A program made the position numbers and the translations under genes. A DNA stretch of 64,000 bases from Suicoccus acidiformans (GTDB lineage Bacteria; Bacillota; Bacilli; Lactobacillales; Aerococcaceae), in contig NZ_CP023434.1 in assembly GCF_003546865.1 (NCBI RefSeq), positions 124,001-188,000 of the forward strand, written 5' to 3'. This document shows positions 54,531-63,182 of the stretch, piece after piece. Positions within the stretch are counted from its first letter, which is position 1; the number at the start of each line of letters is the position of its first letter. The notes under the pieces were generated by a model that saw nothing but the letters and a program-made list of their open reading frames with translations, was not told where the DNA came from and did no database searches.

Positions 54531-55532
54531 TTGAGTAAACGCAATTATTCTATTGATGCTTGTCGCTTTATTGCGGCAATTATCGTTGTTCTTATTCATG
54601 TTAGTGCCAACGTTCCTGAAGCAAGCCGCGATAAATCGCTAGTCTATCAGTTCGTTCAGCCTTTCTTTGAGGTGAGTGTGCCTTTCTTCTTCAGTGTATC
54701 GGGTTTTCTGCTAGTGAAGCGTAAACGGGCCTATATTCAACGGTATTGCTTGAATGTGCTCAGCTTATTTCTGGCAGCTTCTCTCTTCTATGTTGTCGCC
54801 GATGTAGTCTTTCTAGTTATCCAACATGGACAAACGGGAGAAGCCCTGCTGGCGCTATTTGCTGAATGGTTAAACGGCAAGGGCTGGATGAGTCTTTTCA
54901 ACGGCACATGGGGGCAATTCCATCTGTGGTATTTATTTGCCTTAGTATGCGGTACTGTCCTATGGACGAAACTTAAGGAAACTAAGATGACGGACGAGTT
55001 AACCTTGGTCATAAGCCTGCTTATTTATGTTATTAGTAGTCTGATTCGCCAAGAGAGCGAGTGGCTGGCGGCCTTCTTGCGTTATGGGGGCTTTATTAAG
55101 GCACTGGCGTACTTAAGTATCGGAGCCTATGTACGCCAAAAGTCCTGGCCCAGCTTCCAAAAAGGGCGTCTGCCTTATATAGCCCTAAGTGTACTTGCGA
55201 TTTATGTTTCTTTGGTAAATCGGCCACTCTTCTTTTTTGCAGATGAAATCTTGTTGCAAATCTTTATCTTTAGCCTCTTACAATGGTTAAATGCTCATCC
55301 AGGCCAGCCGACCTATTGGGCGCACTTAGGTGAGGCGAGTGACGGGATTTATGTCTTACATATTGTGTGGATTCGCTTATTGGACGCCTTATTGGCCAAT
55401 TGGCAGTTGAGCCATCAGATGGTAAGCGGGTACATCATTGGCATGGCGCTCATTTGCCTGCTTGCTTCTTATGCATGTTATCCGACCTTTCAGCGCTACA
55501 TTCTAAATCCACTAGCCAGTCTATTTATATAG
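54531..55532 (+). CDS. Membrane acyltransferase, family 3 (OafA/WecH-like)
   Basis: A 333-residue protein with about ten helices. YSIDACRFIAAIIVVLIHVSANVPEA carries the family's conserved arginine and histidine; FFEVSVPFFFSVSGFLLVKRKR and YLFALVCGTVLW follow. Acyltransferase-3 enzymes O-acetylate surface glycans or peptidoglycan. TTG start with AAGGAGG upstream. It lies divergent from the sugar dehydrogenase and overlaps the 3' end of the next minus-strand gene by 12 bp. Confidence 0.87.
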   Translation: MSKRNYSIDACRFIAAIIVVLIHVSANVPEASRDKSLVYQFVQPFFEVSVPFFFSVSGFLLVKRKRAYIQRYCLNVLSLFLAASLFYVVADVVFLVIQHGQTGEALLALFAEWLNGKGWMSLFNGTWGQFHLWYLFALVCGTVLWTKLKETKMTDELTLVISLLIYVISSLIRQESEWLAAFLRYGGFIKALAYLSIGAYVRQKSWPSFQKGRLPYIALSVLAIYVSLVNRPLFFFADEILLQIFIFSLLQWLNAHPGQPTYWAHLGEASDGIYVLHIVWIRLLDALLANWQLSHQMVSGYIIGMALICLLASYACYPTFQRYILNPLASLFI

Positions 55533-56411
55533 ATTAAAGCGCTCGGATATTAGATCCTCCTTTCGGGCGAAATGCTTTAAAGCTCCTTTAATATATGGAC
55601 CCTCCTTGGTTGGTGGGTCTGGGATTGGCAAGGACATGAAGAAGTCGAGGTAGGTGGAGATGAAATAATGAGGGGTATTAAGGAAATCTTTCGGCAGGGG
55701 TTCCAGCCAGATTTCAAAGATTTGGTAATTGATTGCGTTCATCTCATCGAATAAGTCGATTTGGTTATCAATGAAACCGCCCGTGCTATCTTTCTGAAGG
55801 TTGAGTAGCTTCAAGTGGCGATAGTAGCACCAAGCGTAGCACAAATGGAAAGCGAACTGAAGCTGCTTATAAATAATTGGCAGGGCATGCTTGAATTGAA
55901 AGCTGAATCGACAAGTTGATTGATTTAGGGGGAAAGCGAAACTTAGGATGACTATCCGTTGACCGCTATCGATTACTTGGGTATCAATTGATTGGCATAG
56001 GGAAAGGTTTAACCAATCCGAACGTTCTGGCTGATTCTGGTGAATCTGTAGGAAGACTCCATGGCGATTGATGTGAGGCAACATGGAGAGAAATGGGCTA
56101 GTTTTCGCTTTTATTAACTGATCCCAGCCGGTATAATGATAGTCAAAGCGACCTAAGGGGCTATTGGCAGAGAGAAAAGAGTGACTGGACAGAATAGAGA
56201 CATAGGTGTGTCCTGACTGAGTGATAATTAAGGACTTATTCGTTGCATGTAAAGCGCTGATGTCCATCACATAAATAACATCTTTAGTAGTGTTTTTCAG
56301 AGAGTCCCATGTGTCTGCCATTTGGATTAAATCAAGCATATGAGACTGGGGGAAGTGATGAAAAGGCGCAATTTGCCAGAGTTGCCAAAAGTTCTGCTTT
56401 GAGTGAGACAT
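55521..56411 (-). CDS. Unrecognised 296-residue protein, divergent from the Amidase_5 homologue
   Basis: I do not recognise the family. The product is soluble-looking, without signal peptide, rich in His, Phe and Tyr. Features: VIYVMDISALHATNKSLIITQSGHTYVSIL (strand-rich region near residue 45), LGRFDYHYTGWDQLIK, and an extended C-terminal helical part (YKQLQFAFHLCYAWCYYRHLKLLNLQ). ATG 56411 follows TGGAGGTTATTT. It faces the pseudoenzyme gene at 56579 across about 165 bp, so the two may be divergently regulated. Confidence 0.7.
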   Translation of the reverse strand: MSHSKQNFWQLWQIAPFHHFPQSHMLDLIQMADTWDSLKNTTKDVIYVMDISALHATNKSLIITQSGHTYVSILSSHSFLSANSPLGRFDYHYTGWDQLIKAKTSPFLSMLPHINRHGVFLQIHQNQPERSDWLNLSLCQSIDTQVIDSGQRIVILSFAFPLNQSTCRFSFQFKHALPIIYKQLQFAFHLCYAWCYYRHLKLLNLQKDSTGGFIDNQIDLFDEMNAINYQIFEIWLEPLPKDFLNTPHYFISTYLDFFMSLPIPDPPTKEGPYIKGALKHFARKEDLISERFNLYK

Positions 56412-56578
56412 AAATAACCTCCATCTAATCAAATTGTAATATTATTCAATCGAGATATAAGATACCATAATCTTTATGAGATGATAAGTAAAACTTCCGT
56501 AAAGAGAAAGCTATATTTCCTCATATGTCAAAAAGTGATATATAATATAATCAGAATATTAGAAAGGAGACGAATCGC

Positions 56579-57055
56579 ATGCCAAGTCGTTATCACGCTC
56601 TTGAGTGGTATATGGAACGCATCGGGCGCATTACTTATTCCCAGGAACATCGCCTAGGACCTTTCTCTTATGATGGCCCGGCTGCCCTTTACGCAGCTTT
56701 GATTGTGGGAGGCTTTCTATCGGCGGATACGCCCTTAGGCGATTTGTCAGATTTGTATTTGTATGAAGGGCAATTGCTGCAACCTATTCGCTATCATAAT
56801 ATCCAGAAAGGCGACGTTTTTCTCTCAGCCCAAGGTGAAGAAGTTGCGCATGCAGGCATGGTGCTCGACCGCTTTACGGTCATTCAGTGTAGCGAAGCCT
56901 TGGGCGGGATAAACCGCTCGCCTATTTATGGATACGTTGGCCCCAAACCCACCCATTGGTATCGTCTAGCCCTGCCGCACCAAGTGCGTGTCAATCAAGT
57001 ATTCCGCCATTTCTTTGATGAGTCGAGCGGAGATTTGGCTAATGAGCTAAATTGA
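56579..57055 (+). CDS. Amidase_5-like (NlpC/P60 superfamily) protein lacking the catalytic cysteine
   Basis: A 158-residue single-domain protein. From memory it lines up along its length with phage Amidase_5 peptidoglycan hydrolases such as pneumococcal phage Dp-1 Pal: YMERIGRITYSQEHRLGPFSYD matches the KGRVSYSMDFRDGPDSYD region, and AHAGMVLDRFTVIQCSEALGGI matches GHTGMFIDSDNIIHCNYAYDGI. Where the active Cys stands (SYDCSS), this protein has SYDGPA, so the nucleophile is Gly. The His is kept. It is probably a binding or regulatory pseudoenzyme, not a hydrolase. There is no signal peptide. ATG follows AAAGGAG. The next gene encodes a LysM protein. Confidence 0.75.
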   Translation: MPSRYHALEWYMERIGRITYSQEHRLGPFSYDGPAALYAALIVGGFLSADTPLGDLSDLYLYEGQLLQPIRYHNIQKGDVFLSAQGEEVAHAGMVLDRFTVIQCSEALGGINRSPIYGYVGPKPTHWYRLALPHQVRVNQVFRHFFDESSGDLANELN

Positions 57056-57197
57056 TCTGCCTTTGAAAAGCTCAAGCGTTAGAAGATTGCAGTTAGATTA
57101 CTTTTTGATTAAAGTGGTGGCTTTTCCTTTAATTATGGGCCTTTTGATGGTAAAATAATAAGGAGTGGAAACTACAAAGAAAAGGAGTTACGGTATT

Positions 57198-58700
57198 ATG
57201 ACGTTTAAATATCGCAAAATTGCACTATCATTGTTAACCTCCCTAACGCTACTTGGCGCAACAGGTTCAGTCTCAGCACAAACTGTCCATACCGTTCAAC
57301 CAGGCGAATATCTCTTATCTATTGCGAACGCTTATGGTGTGAGCGTGGAAGAGCTGATGGCTTGGAATGGCTTGTCATCAGACTATCTTGATGTGGGGAT
57401 GAATTTATATATTTATGAAGGAAGTTCGGGTGCGGGCTACAGCGATGATAGCTATTTGAGTTATGAAACACCCGCGGTCGGTGGCTACCACACGGTTCAA
57501 GCAGGGGAAACCTTGTCAACCATTGCTCAAGCATACGGTTTAAGCGTCGATCAGTTGGCGGCTTACAATAATATTGCCAGCAGTTGGATTTATGTGGGTG
57601 AACAGCTAGCTATTCCAAGTGGCTATGCTTATACCTCACCGTCTTACGATTATTCTGGCTCTTACTACACAGGCCCAGTGTCGAATTGGTCGAATTACCA
57701 CAGCGTATCTTCTGGCGAGACCTTGTCTACGATTGCTCAAGCCTATGGCACAACAGTTGATGCTTTGATGGCAACGAATGGCTTATCTAGCACGTGGCTC
57801 AATGTGGGCGATGCGCTTCTTGTACCGAACGGCCCGGTGAATGTACCAAGTTATGAGCCGTCTTATACGGCTGAGGCACAGATTTCAGGCGGGACTGTGC
57901 ATACGGTTCAACCTGGCGACACCTTGTATGACTTAGCTGTGGCATACGGGTCAACCGTAGCAGATATCATGTCATGGAACGGTCTATCGAGTGATTACTT
58001 AACAGTTGGCACGGACTTAATCGTCTCACCGAATGGTCCAGTTTCAACGACAGAAGAAGCAACCGTTGCGGAAACAAATAATGGCGAACGGATTCGGGTA
58101 GACTTATCGAAATTACCAGAACGTGCTCGACCAAGAACACATACCGTTGCTTTAGGGGAGAATATTTGGCGCATTGCAGATCAATATGGTATTTCAGCTG
58201 AATCCTTGAGAATTTGGAACGATTTAGACGACGATACCTTAATGGTTGGCCAAGAACTCTACGTATCTAACCCAGCCTTCGTGCCAACAATTCATACCGT
58301 CGAAGCGGGGGAAGATATTGCGGCCATCGCAAGCAAATACAATACAACCTCGAAGCTAATTGAAACATGGAACGACTTAACGTCTGCCCAAGCTGAAGCA
58401 ATTGAAGCAGGCGATCAATTAATCGTATCTGACCCAGAACCAGAATTCCACGAGGTCAAACCAGGCGAAACACTCCGCCAAATTGCAGAAGAATATAATA
58501 TTAGCGAGGACGATTTACGCCAATGGAACAAAATCCCTGCCCAAAGTGAAATCGTCAACGGTACCCTGATTGTGTCGAACCCAACGGGTGTCGAACGCGG
58601 AGCGGGAGAACCTAGCGAATCAGACAGTTCCGGCGCTTCATCTGAAGAAGCAGAAGCAAGCGTTGATGAAACTTCAGCTGACTCTAGCCCTCAATCATGA
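57198..58700 (+). CDS. Secreted protein with seven LysM repeats
   Basis: A 500-residue protein: signal peptide (KIALSLLTSLTLLGATGSVSAQ), then seven LysM domains, each opening H(T/S)V-x-x-GE/D and closing with a VG-x-x-L-x-(V/I) strand, at roughly residues 30-72, 98-140, 172-214, 235-277, 314-356, 364-410 and 416-460. The tail is Ser/Glu/Ala rich (SDSSGASSEEAEASVDE). No catalytic domain, LPXTG or membrane anchor is present. LysM binds GlcNAc in peptidoglycan, so it should coat the wall. ATG 57198 follows AAAAGGAG. Confidence 0.9.
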   Translation: MTFKYRKIALSLLTSLTLLGATGSVSAQTVHTVQPGEYLLSIANAYGVSVEELMAWNGLSSDYLDVGMNLYIYEGSSGAGYSDDSYLSYETPAVGGYHTVQAGETLSTIAQAYGLSVDQLAAYNNIASSWIYVGEQLAIPSGYAYTSPSYDYSGSYYTGPVSNWSNYHSVSSGETLSTIAQAYGTTVDALMATNGLSSTWLNVGDALLVPNGPVNVPSYEPSYTAEAQISGGTVHTVQPGDTLYDLAVAYGSTVADIMSWNGLSSDYLTVGTDLIVSPNGPVSTTEEATVAETNNGERIRVDLSKLPERARPRTHTVALGENIWRIADQYGISAESLRIWNDLDDDTLMVGQELYVSNPAFVPTIHTVEAGEDIAAIASKYNTTSKLIETWNDLTSAQAEAIEAGDQLIVSDPEPEFHEVKPGETLRQIAEEYNISEDDLRQWNKIPAQSEIVNGTLIVSNPTGVERGAGEPSESDSSGASSEEAEASVDETSADSSPQS

Positions 58701-58723
58701 TAGTTGTTGACAATGAGACTGAA

Positions 58724-58762
58724 AGCCCCGAGTAACGCAAGTTGCTTGAGGCTTCTTTTTTA
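58724..58762 (+). terminator. Terminator after the LysM gene
   Basis: GCCCCGAGTAAC / GTTGCTTGAGGC stem followed by TTCTTTTTTAT. Confidence 0.8.
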
Positions 58763-58837
58763 TTTGGGCCGAAGTGGCGAGCAGGGTAGGCTCGGGTGAA
58801 CGTAGCTGACAAAGGCGTGCGAAGTCGAAAGTGTAAG

Positions 58838-59096
58838 CGAGAAATTTGTGGGTAGGAGCTAATTGCGTCAGTTATCTAAGCGAAAGTCAGGGCACCCCCC
58901 CTTAATAAGATAGGTTGTGGGAATAAACTATGGTCGGTTGAGGCTATGCGCCTTGCCACTCAAACAATTAGGAGCGGCCCTAATCGCTATAGCGTCTTCT
59001 TGGCATACACAGGAACGATGTAAGGCATTCAGAGGAGAAAATTTTGGATTTTTTGGAAAGAAGGGGTTGACTTTGAGGGGATGGGCAATGTACAAT
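58838..59096 (+). repeat. 259-bp direct repeat, left copy (target duplication)
   Basis: Base-for-base identical, on reading both, to 61088-61346. It contains the rplM promoter (59067-59096), the -10 hexamer being its last six bases. It also covers a 230-bp upstream region of no recognised function. The short ORF beginning at 58917, repeated at 61167, is only a shadow of the repeat. Confidence 0.92.
59067..59096 (+). promoter_or_regulatory. Orphan duplicate of the rplM promoter
   Basis: TTGACT (59067-59072) and TACAAT (59091-59096), 18-bp spacer, now pointing into the transposon end. A terminator (59123-59171) lies about 30 bases beyond the expected transcription start. Confidence 0.65.
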
Positions 59097-59122
59097 CTCG
59101 TCTTTGACACTTTCAAAAGCAA

Positions 59123-59171
59123 AAAACCGCCTATAAGCCTGATTTTACAGTCTTTTAGGCGGTTTTCTTTT
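59123..59171. terminator. Bidirectional terminator inside the IS left end
   Basis: AAAACCGCCT (59123-59132) pairs with AGGCGGTTTT (59157-59166). T-runs lie on both sides. It would stop transposase transcripts on minus and any RNA from the orphan promoter on plus. Confidence 0.75.
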
Positions 59172-59187
59172 TGCTGAAAAAAGCGTA

Positions 59188-60945
59188 CTATTTGTTTATT
59201 TTACCTGAGGCAGAAAGTTTTTTTATCTTATTAAATTCTTTGTCACCAATAAATTGATAGTCTGTTCGAAAAGGAAAGATAGAATGTAACTGATCCGTTA
59301 AAGGTGTACGTTGATACGCAGGGATATATCCCTCGCCTTGTATTTCAAACCATCTCATCTCTTCTAAGCATTGTAAAATCTCAGAACAAGTATATTGATC
59401 GCCTAATAATTGGGAGACGATACGATACACAAGAAGGGCAATAAAACAGACTAAGAAGTGAGCCTCTATACGAGTTTCACGATGTAGATAAACAGGTCGT
59501 GCTTTAAATTCTGTTTTCATTATCCGGAAACTTTCTTCTATTTCCCAGCGCTGGTGATTAATTGCAACGATTTTTTCAGTATCGCCTTCTAAATTAGTGC
59601 ACACGCAATAAAAGCCATCATATTTAGCTTCTTCGGCAATTTTCTTCTCATTGAGTGTATATACAGATTCATCAGCCACCTCACCATTTTGTGTAATATT
59701 GACTTGTTGAATAAAGCGGGCCGGACTGTTTGGATTACTATTTTTTGTAGGATCTTTTTGCCCCATCTTTTTAATAGCTCTGTCAATTTGTTTATTTCGG
59801 ATTTCTTTTTGGTAACGATCATATTTAGGTGAATAGGTCACAATCATTTTTTGCTCAAGTGGCTGGACACCTTTCTTTTTTTCCTCTAGTGTAGGGTCTT
59901 GCTTATACCATCGTTCTTTATAGTAAATTCGTGTATCGTTTTCTAGGTCATCAATTTCGTTCAAATTATATGTTTTATTGCTGGAAAACGTCTTCCAACC
60001 AAGAGGGGATAGAGCCCAATCTTTCTCGACTTTCTTTAATTTCTTTAGAGATTGCGTGGTAATAAACGCTCTGTTTTTTATCGAATTAAAGCGACGATTA
60101 TTTGTTGAGGATAGACCCGCATCTGTACAGACGACAAATTTAGATAGCTTAAAATCTTTTAGAATTCTTTTTTCCAAAGGTTGTAAGGAAGGCTGTTCAT
60201 TTTCGTTGCCTCCAAATAGACTAAAAGCTAAAGGAAAGCCCGAACCATCCATAAAGAGTCCCATCTGGATAATTGGATTTGGGCGGTTTTCTTTTGACTT
60301 CCCATACTTTCGCTTCCCATCCTCTTCTTCAATTTCAAAGAAGAAATTAGTGCAATCATAATAAAGAATGTGATTGTTTCGTTCCACGTGCATAGCACTC
60401 TCTTTATAGATATGGGATTGGAGAGCTTCTGAATATGCTGCAAGATGCTCCAATGCACGATATATGTGATGCTGCTGAAAAGTAGGTGGTTCAAGATAGC
60501 TTTGAGCTTGTGCATAGGCACTACGTTTTGAGGTGGGTTCAACCATGCGATTCGTCACGAGCATGGTCAATACGTCAAATAGCGAGAACGAAAGATGTGA
60601 TTTTGCCTCAATCTTTTCAAGAAAGTTATCCAGTTTAAGTAATGACAATATATTTTGAACGTACAAATAGGTAATCTCTTTGAGGGGTCGGTGCTGGTAC
60701 TCGATCAGTTTACTGCGATCAAAAACTGAAATAATACGTGTCTTTCCTTCTTTTTCTTCTTTCGTTAATTTCTTGGCATAAGCTTTTGCCCATTCGAGAG
60801 GCTCTTGATCAGGATATTTCGCTTTGATTTCGTCGTAATTTCCTAAAGTTTCCACAATTTTTGTAGTTTTTTTGCCATTTTTCATGACGTCTTTGATGAT
60901 GGAATAGGAAATTGAGTTTTTTGATTGACTTATTTTCACACGCAT
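59188..60945 (-). CDS. IS1634-family transposase
   Basis: A 585-residue DDE transposase. Asp in ILYYDCTNFFFEIEE, Asp in FVVCTDAGLSSTNNR, and Glu of the Y-(2)-R-(3)-E-(6)-K-like box in HQRWEIEESFRIMKTEF. The N-terminus (VKISQSKNSISYSIIKD, KIVETLGNYDE) is typical for the family. The frame is intact, so the element may be active. ATG 60945 follows TCGGAGGTG; the frame is open to 61005. Confidence 0.9.
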   Translation of the reverse strand: MRVKISQSKNSISYSIIKDVMKNGKKTTKIVETLGNYDEIKAKYPDQEPLEWAKAYAKKLTKEEKEGKTRIISVFDRSKLIEYQHRPLKEITYLYVQNILSLLKLDNFLEKIEAKSHLSFSLFDVLTMLVTNRMVEPTSKRSAYAQAQSYLEPPTFQQHHIYRALEHLAAYSEALQSHIYKESAMHVERNNHILYYDCTNFFFEIEEEDGKRKYGKSKENRPNPIIQMGLFMDGSGFPLAFSLFGGNENEQPSLQPLEKRILKDFKLSKFVVCTDAGLSSTNNRRFNSIKNRAFITTQSLKKLKKVEKDWALSPLGWKTFSSNKTYNLNEIDDLENDTRIYYKERWYKQDPTLEEKKKGVQPLEQKMIVTYSPKYDRYQKEIRNKQIDRAIKKMGQKDPTKNSNPNSPARFIQQVNITQNGEVADESVYTLNEKKIAEEAKYDGFYCVCTNLEGDTEKIVAINHQRWEIEESFRIMKTEFKARPVYLHRETRIEAHFLVCFIALLVYRIVSQLLGDQYTCSEILQCLEEMRWFEIQGEGYIPAYQRTPLTDQLHSIFPFRTDYQFIGDKEFNKIKKLSASGKINK

Positions 60946-61087
60946 ATTAACACCTCCGAGCATTATTCTTAAGCTAATTATAACATAGTACGAAATAGTA
61001 CGCAATTATTTCAAGCGAAATTTGACAAAAAAATAAAGCCATGACAGGCTTTTGGAGGGTTCTTATGAAATGGAAGTGTCAAACTCC

Positions 61088-61346
61088 CGAGAAATTTGTG
61101 GGTAGGAGCTAATTGCGTCAGTTATCTAAGCGAAAGTCAGGGCACCCCCCCTTAATAAGATAGGTTGTGGGAATAAACTATGGTCGGTTGAGGCTATGCG
61201 CCTTGCCACTCAAACAATTAGGAGCGGCCCTAATCGCTATAGCGTCTTCTTGGCATACACAGGAACGATGTAAGGCATTCAGAGGAGAAAATTTTGGATT
61301 TTTTGGAAAGAAGGGGTTGACTTTGAGGGGATGGGCAATGTACAAT
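61088..61346 (+). repeat. 259-bp direct repeat, right copy (target duplication)
   Basis: Identical to 58838-59096. It carries the functional rplM promoter at its 3' end. Confidence 0.92.
61317..61346 (+). promoter_or_regulatory. Promoter of rplM-rpsI
   Basis: TTGACT (61317-61322) and TACAAT (61341-61346) with an 18-bp spacer, followed by an 85-base leader. Confidence 0.8.
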
Positions 61347-61431
61347 AATGGACGGTATTGTTTGCCCCACTATAGAGCCCCGGAAACTCAATAGTATTGT
61401 CAAACAAAGAATGATATTGGAGGAAAACATC
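61347..61431 (+). promoter_or_regulatory. rplM leader, possibly L13-leader-like
   Basis: An 85-base untranslated region before rplM. Bacillota often carry a structured L13 leader for autogenous control here. GACGGTATTG could pair with CAATAGTATTGTC, but I could not fit the known consensus. Confidence 0.3.
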
Positions 61432-61878
61432 GTGCGTCAAACATATATGGCTAAGAAAAATGAAGTTGAACGCAACTGGGTTCTAATCGATGCGGCAGGC
61501 ATTCCTTTAGGACGTTTATCAACAGTTGTTGCATCTATCCTACGTGGTAAGAACAAACCTTCTTACACACCCCATGTAGATACAGGTGACTTCGTTGTGG
61601 TAATTAATGCGGAACAAGTTGAATTAACAGGTAAGAAAGCATCTGATAAGATGTATCACCGTCATTCAGGTCATCCAGGTGGATTAAAATCTACCCCAGC
61701 TGGCGTGATGCGTGAGAAGAATCCAGAGCGTTTAGTGGAATTATCTGTCAAAGGTATGCTTCCAGATACACGCTTAGGTCGCAAGCAATTTACTAAATTG
61801 CATGTTTACCGTGGTAGCGAGCACAATCATGCAGCTCAACAACCACAAGCATTAGACATCAAAGAATTAGTATTCTAA
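61432..61878 (+). CDS. rplM: 50S ribosomal protein L13
   Basis: A 148-residue L13, an early assembly protein of the large subunit. [51 protein letters not shown], and [27 protein letters not shown] are standard. The start is GTG 61432, with TTGGAGG eight bases upstream, giving MRQTYMAK, the usual N-terminus; the frame is open upstream to 61348. Confidence 0.97.
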   Translation: MRQTYMAKKNEVERNWVLIDAAGIPLGRLSTVVASILRGKNKPSYTPHVDTGDFVVVINAEQVELTGKKASDKMYHRHSGHPGGLKSTPAGVMREKNPERLVELSVKGMLPDTRLGRKQFTKLHVYRGSEHNHAAQQPQALDIKELVF

Positions 61879-61895
61879 TAAGGAGGGAATAATAC

Positions 61896-62288
61896 ATGGC
61901 TAAAGTACAATACTTAGGAACAGGTCGTCGTAAAAATGCATCTGCTCGTGTTCGTTTAGTGCCTGGAACTGGTGAATTCAACATCAATGGTAAATCATTG
62001 GCTGAATACATCCCATTCCCTCACTTACACGAAGTGATTAAGCAACCTTTAAACGTTACTGAAACATTAGGTACATACGATGTATTAGTAAACGTTCAAG
62101 GTGGCGGTGTTTCTGGTCAAGCGGGTGCAATCCGTCACGGTATCGCTCGTGCACTCTTAAATGTTGATCCAGATTTCCGTCCAGCTTTAAAACGCGCTGG
62201 CTTATTAACGCGTGACCCTCGTATGGTTGAGCGTAAGAAAGCTGGTCTTAAGAAAGCTCGTAAAGCACCACAATTCTCTAAACGTTAA
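61896..62288 (+). CDS. rpsI: 30S ribosomal protein S9
   Basis: A 130-residue S9. [52 protein letters not shown] and the C-terminal [12 protein letters not shown], whose terminal Lys-Arg tail reaches the P-site tRNA. It follows rplM by 17 bp in the conserved rplM-rpsI pair. Confidence 0.97.
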   Translation: MAKVQYLGTGRRKNASARVRLVPGTGEFNINGKSLAEYIPFPHLHEVIKQPLNVTETLGTYDVLVNVQGGGVSGQAGAIRHGIARALLNVDPDFRPALKRAGLLTRDPRMVERKKAGLKKARKAPQFSKR

Positions 62289-62309
62289 TCGTTGGTGTAT
62301 CAATATTTC

Positions 62310-62343
62310 AAAGCACTTTCCAAATGCGGAGAGTGCTTTTTTG
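62310..62343 (+). terminator. Terminator of rplM-rpsI
   Basis: AAAGCACTTTCC / GGAGAGTGCTTT stem followed by TTTT. Confidence 0.85.
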
Positions 62344-62412
62344 TGTTTGTGGCTAATTTTCGACTAATTTATCCTAAATTCCCGACACACATAACGAGGA
62401 TACTCCCACCAA

Positions 62413-63182
62413 TTAAACTAGTGGGGCTATTTTTAATCCTCTGTATATCTCTTCTTGTTTTTCCAATATCTTACCAATGGTTAGACCAAATTCTTCATCC
62501 CAGTAACCTTTAATGCGATTTAAGTGAATCAAAATATCTTCCATCGTATATGTCTTGTTTAATTGACTCTCTTTCATTTCACGTTGAATATACGCTATTA
62601 ATATGAGTGCAAGATGCTGAACAAATAGTTTTCCTTCGAGGGATCGATTGGAGGATACCTTAACACGTCTCATATTTAAGCGATCTTTGATGTCGCTAAA
62701 GGCCTTTTCCACAACATCTTTTCGACGATAGTTGTCGAGTACCTCACTACTTGATAATGAAGAGTTGGACAATAACGCAAAGTATCCCATCCGAGCTTTC
62801 TTCTCTTTGATTGCATCGTGATTAACCTTGAGACTTTGGCCTTCTCTCGTTAAATAGTTCCCAGCTTCTTTCTGTGCATCGAACGTAGCTGGGTCTTTTT
62901 CAGCAAGTATTTGCCACTCAACCAGTTGTTTGTCAAAAGACTCTCTTTCATCAGAAGCTCGGTGAGCATCGTAATATATATGTAAAGTCATTGGATAATA
63001 AGCAGTCTCTGCTGCCTTAAATTCATGGTTGAGTTGTATCGATTGGGCATAGACCCGATGAACCATATCATAGTTTTGAAATTGCTCCATCGGTTCAAGG
63101 GCTGACTCATTGCTTTCTTAACATAGGATAAGGACATCTTGGCCCCATAATAAACGTGATTTTGTTCTCACATAGTTCTTCT
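62413..63182 (-). pseudogene. Truncated IS1634/IS4-type transposase remnant
   Basis: The open part (63090-62413, 225 residues) is the C-terminal half of a DDE transposase: LVEWQILAEKDPATFDAQKEAGNYLT, GYFALLSN, and the Glu box DNYRRKDVVEKAFSDIKDRLNMRRV. The N-terminal half with both catalytic Asp residues is missing. Upstream the frame continues weakly (YNKQKNYVRTKSRLLWGQDV) past a TAA near 63118 and is cut by the IS21-like element at about 63183. It differs clearly from the intact transposase at 59188. Confidence 0.8.

Larger units (their letters stand above)
59097..61087 (-). mobile_element. IS1634-like (IS4 superfamily) insertion sequence
   Basis: A roughly 1990-bp element. The inverted ends share TTTGACACTT-N-CA (59103-59114 on +; 61074-61086 on the other strand). 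It encodes one transposase and sits between 259-bp perfect repeats. IS1634 of Mycoplasma mycoides is known to make very long, variable direct repeats, which fits. Confidence 0.85.

Noticed and set aside
58917-59177. Small ORF repeated at 61167-61394
   Set aside because: The shared part exists only because the 259-bp segment is duplicated; the C-terminal ends differ by chance, there is no ribosome site and no recognisable motif.
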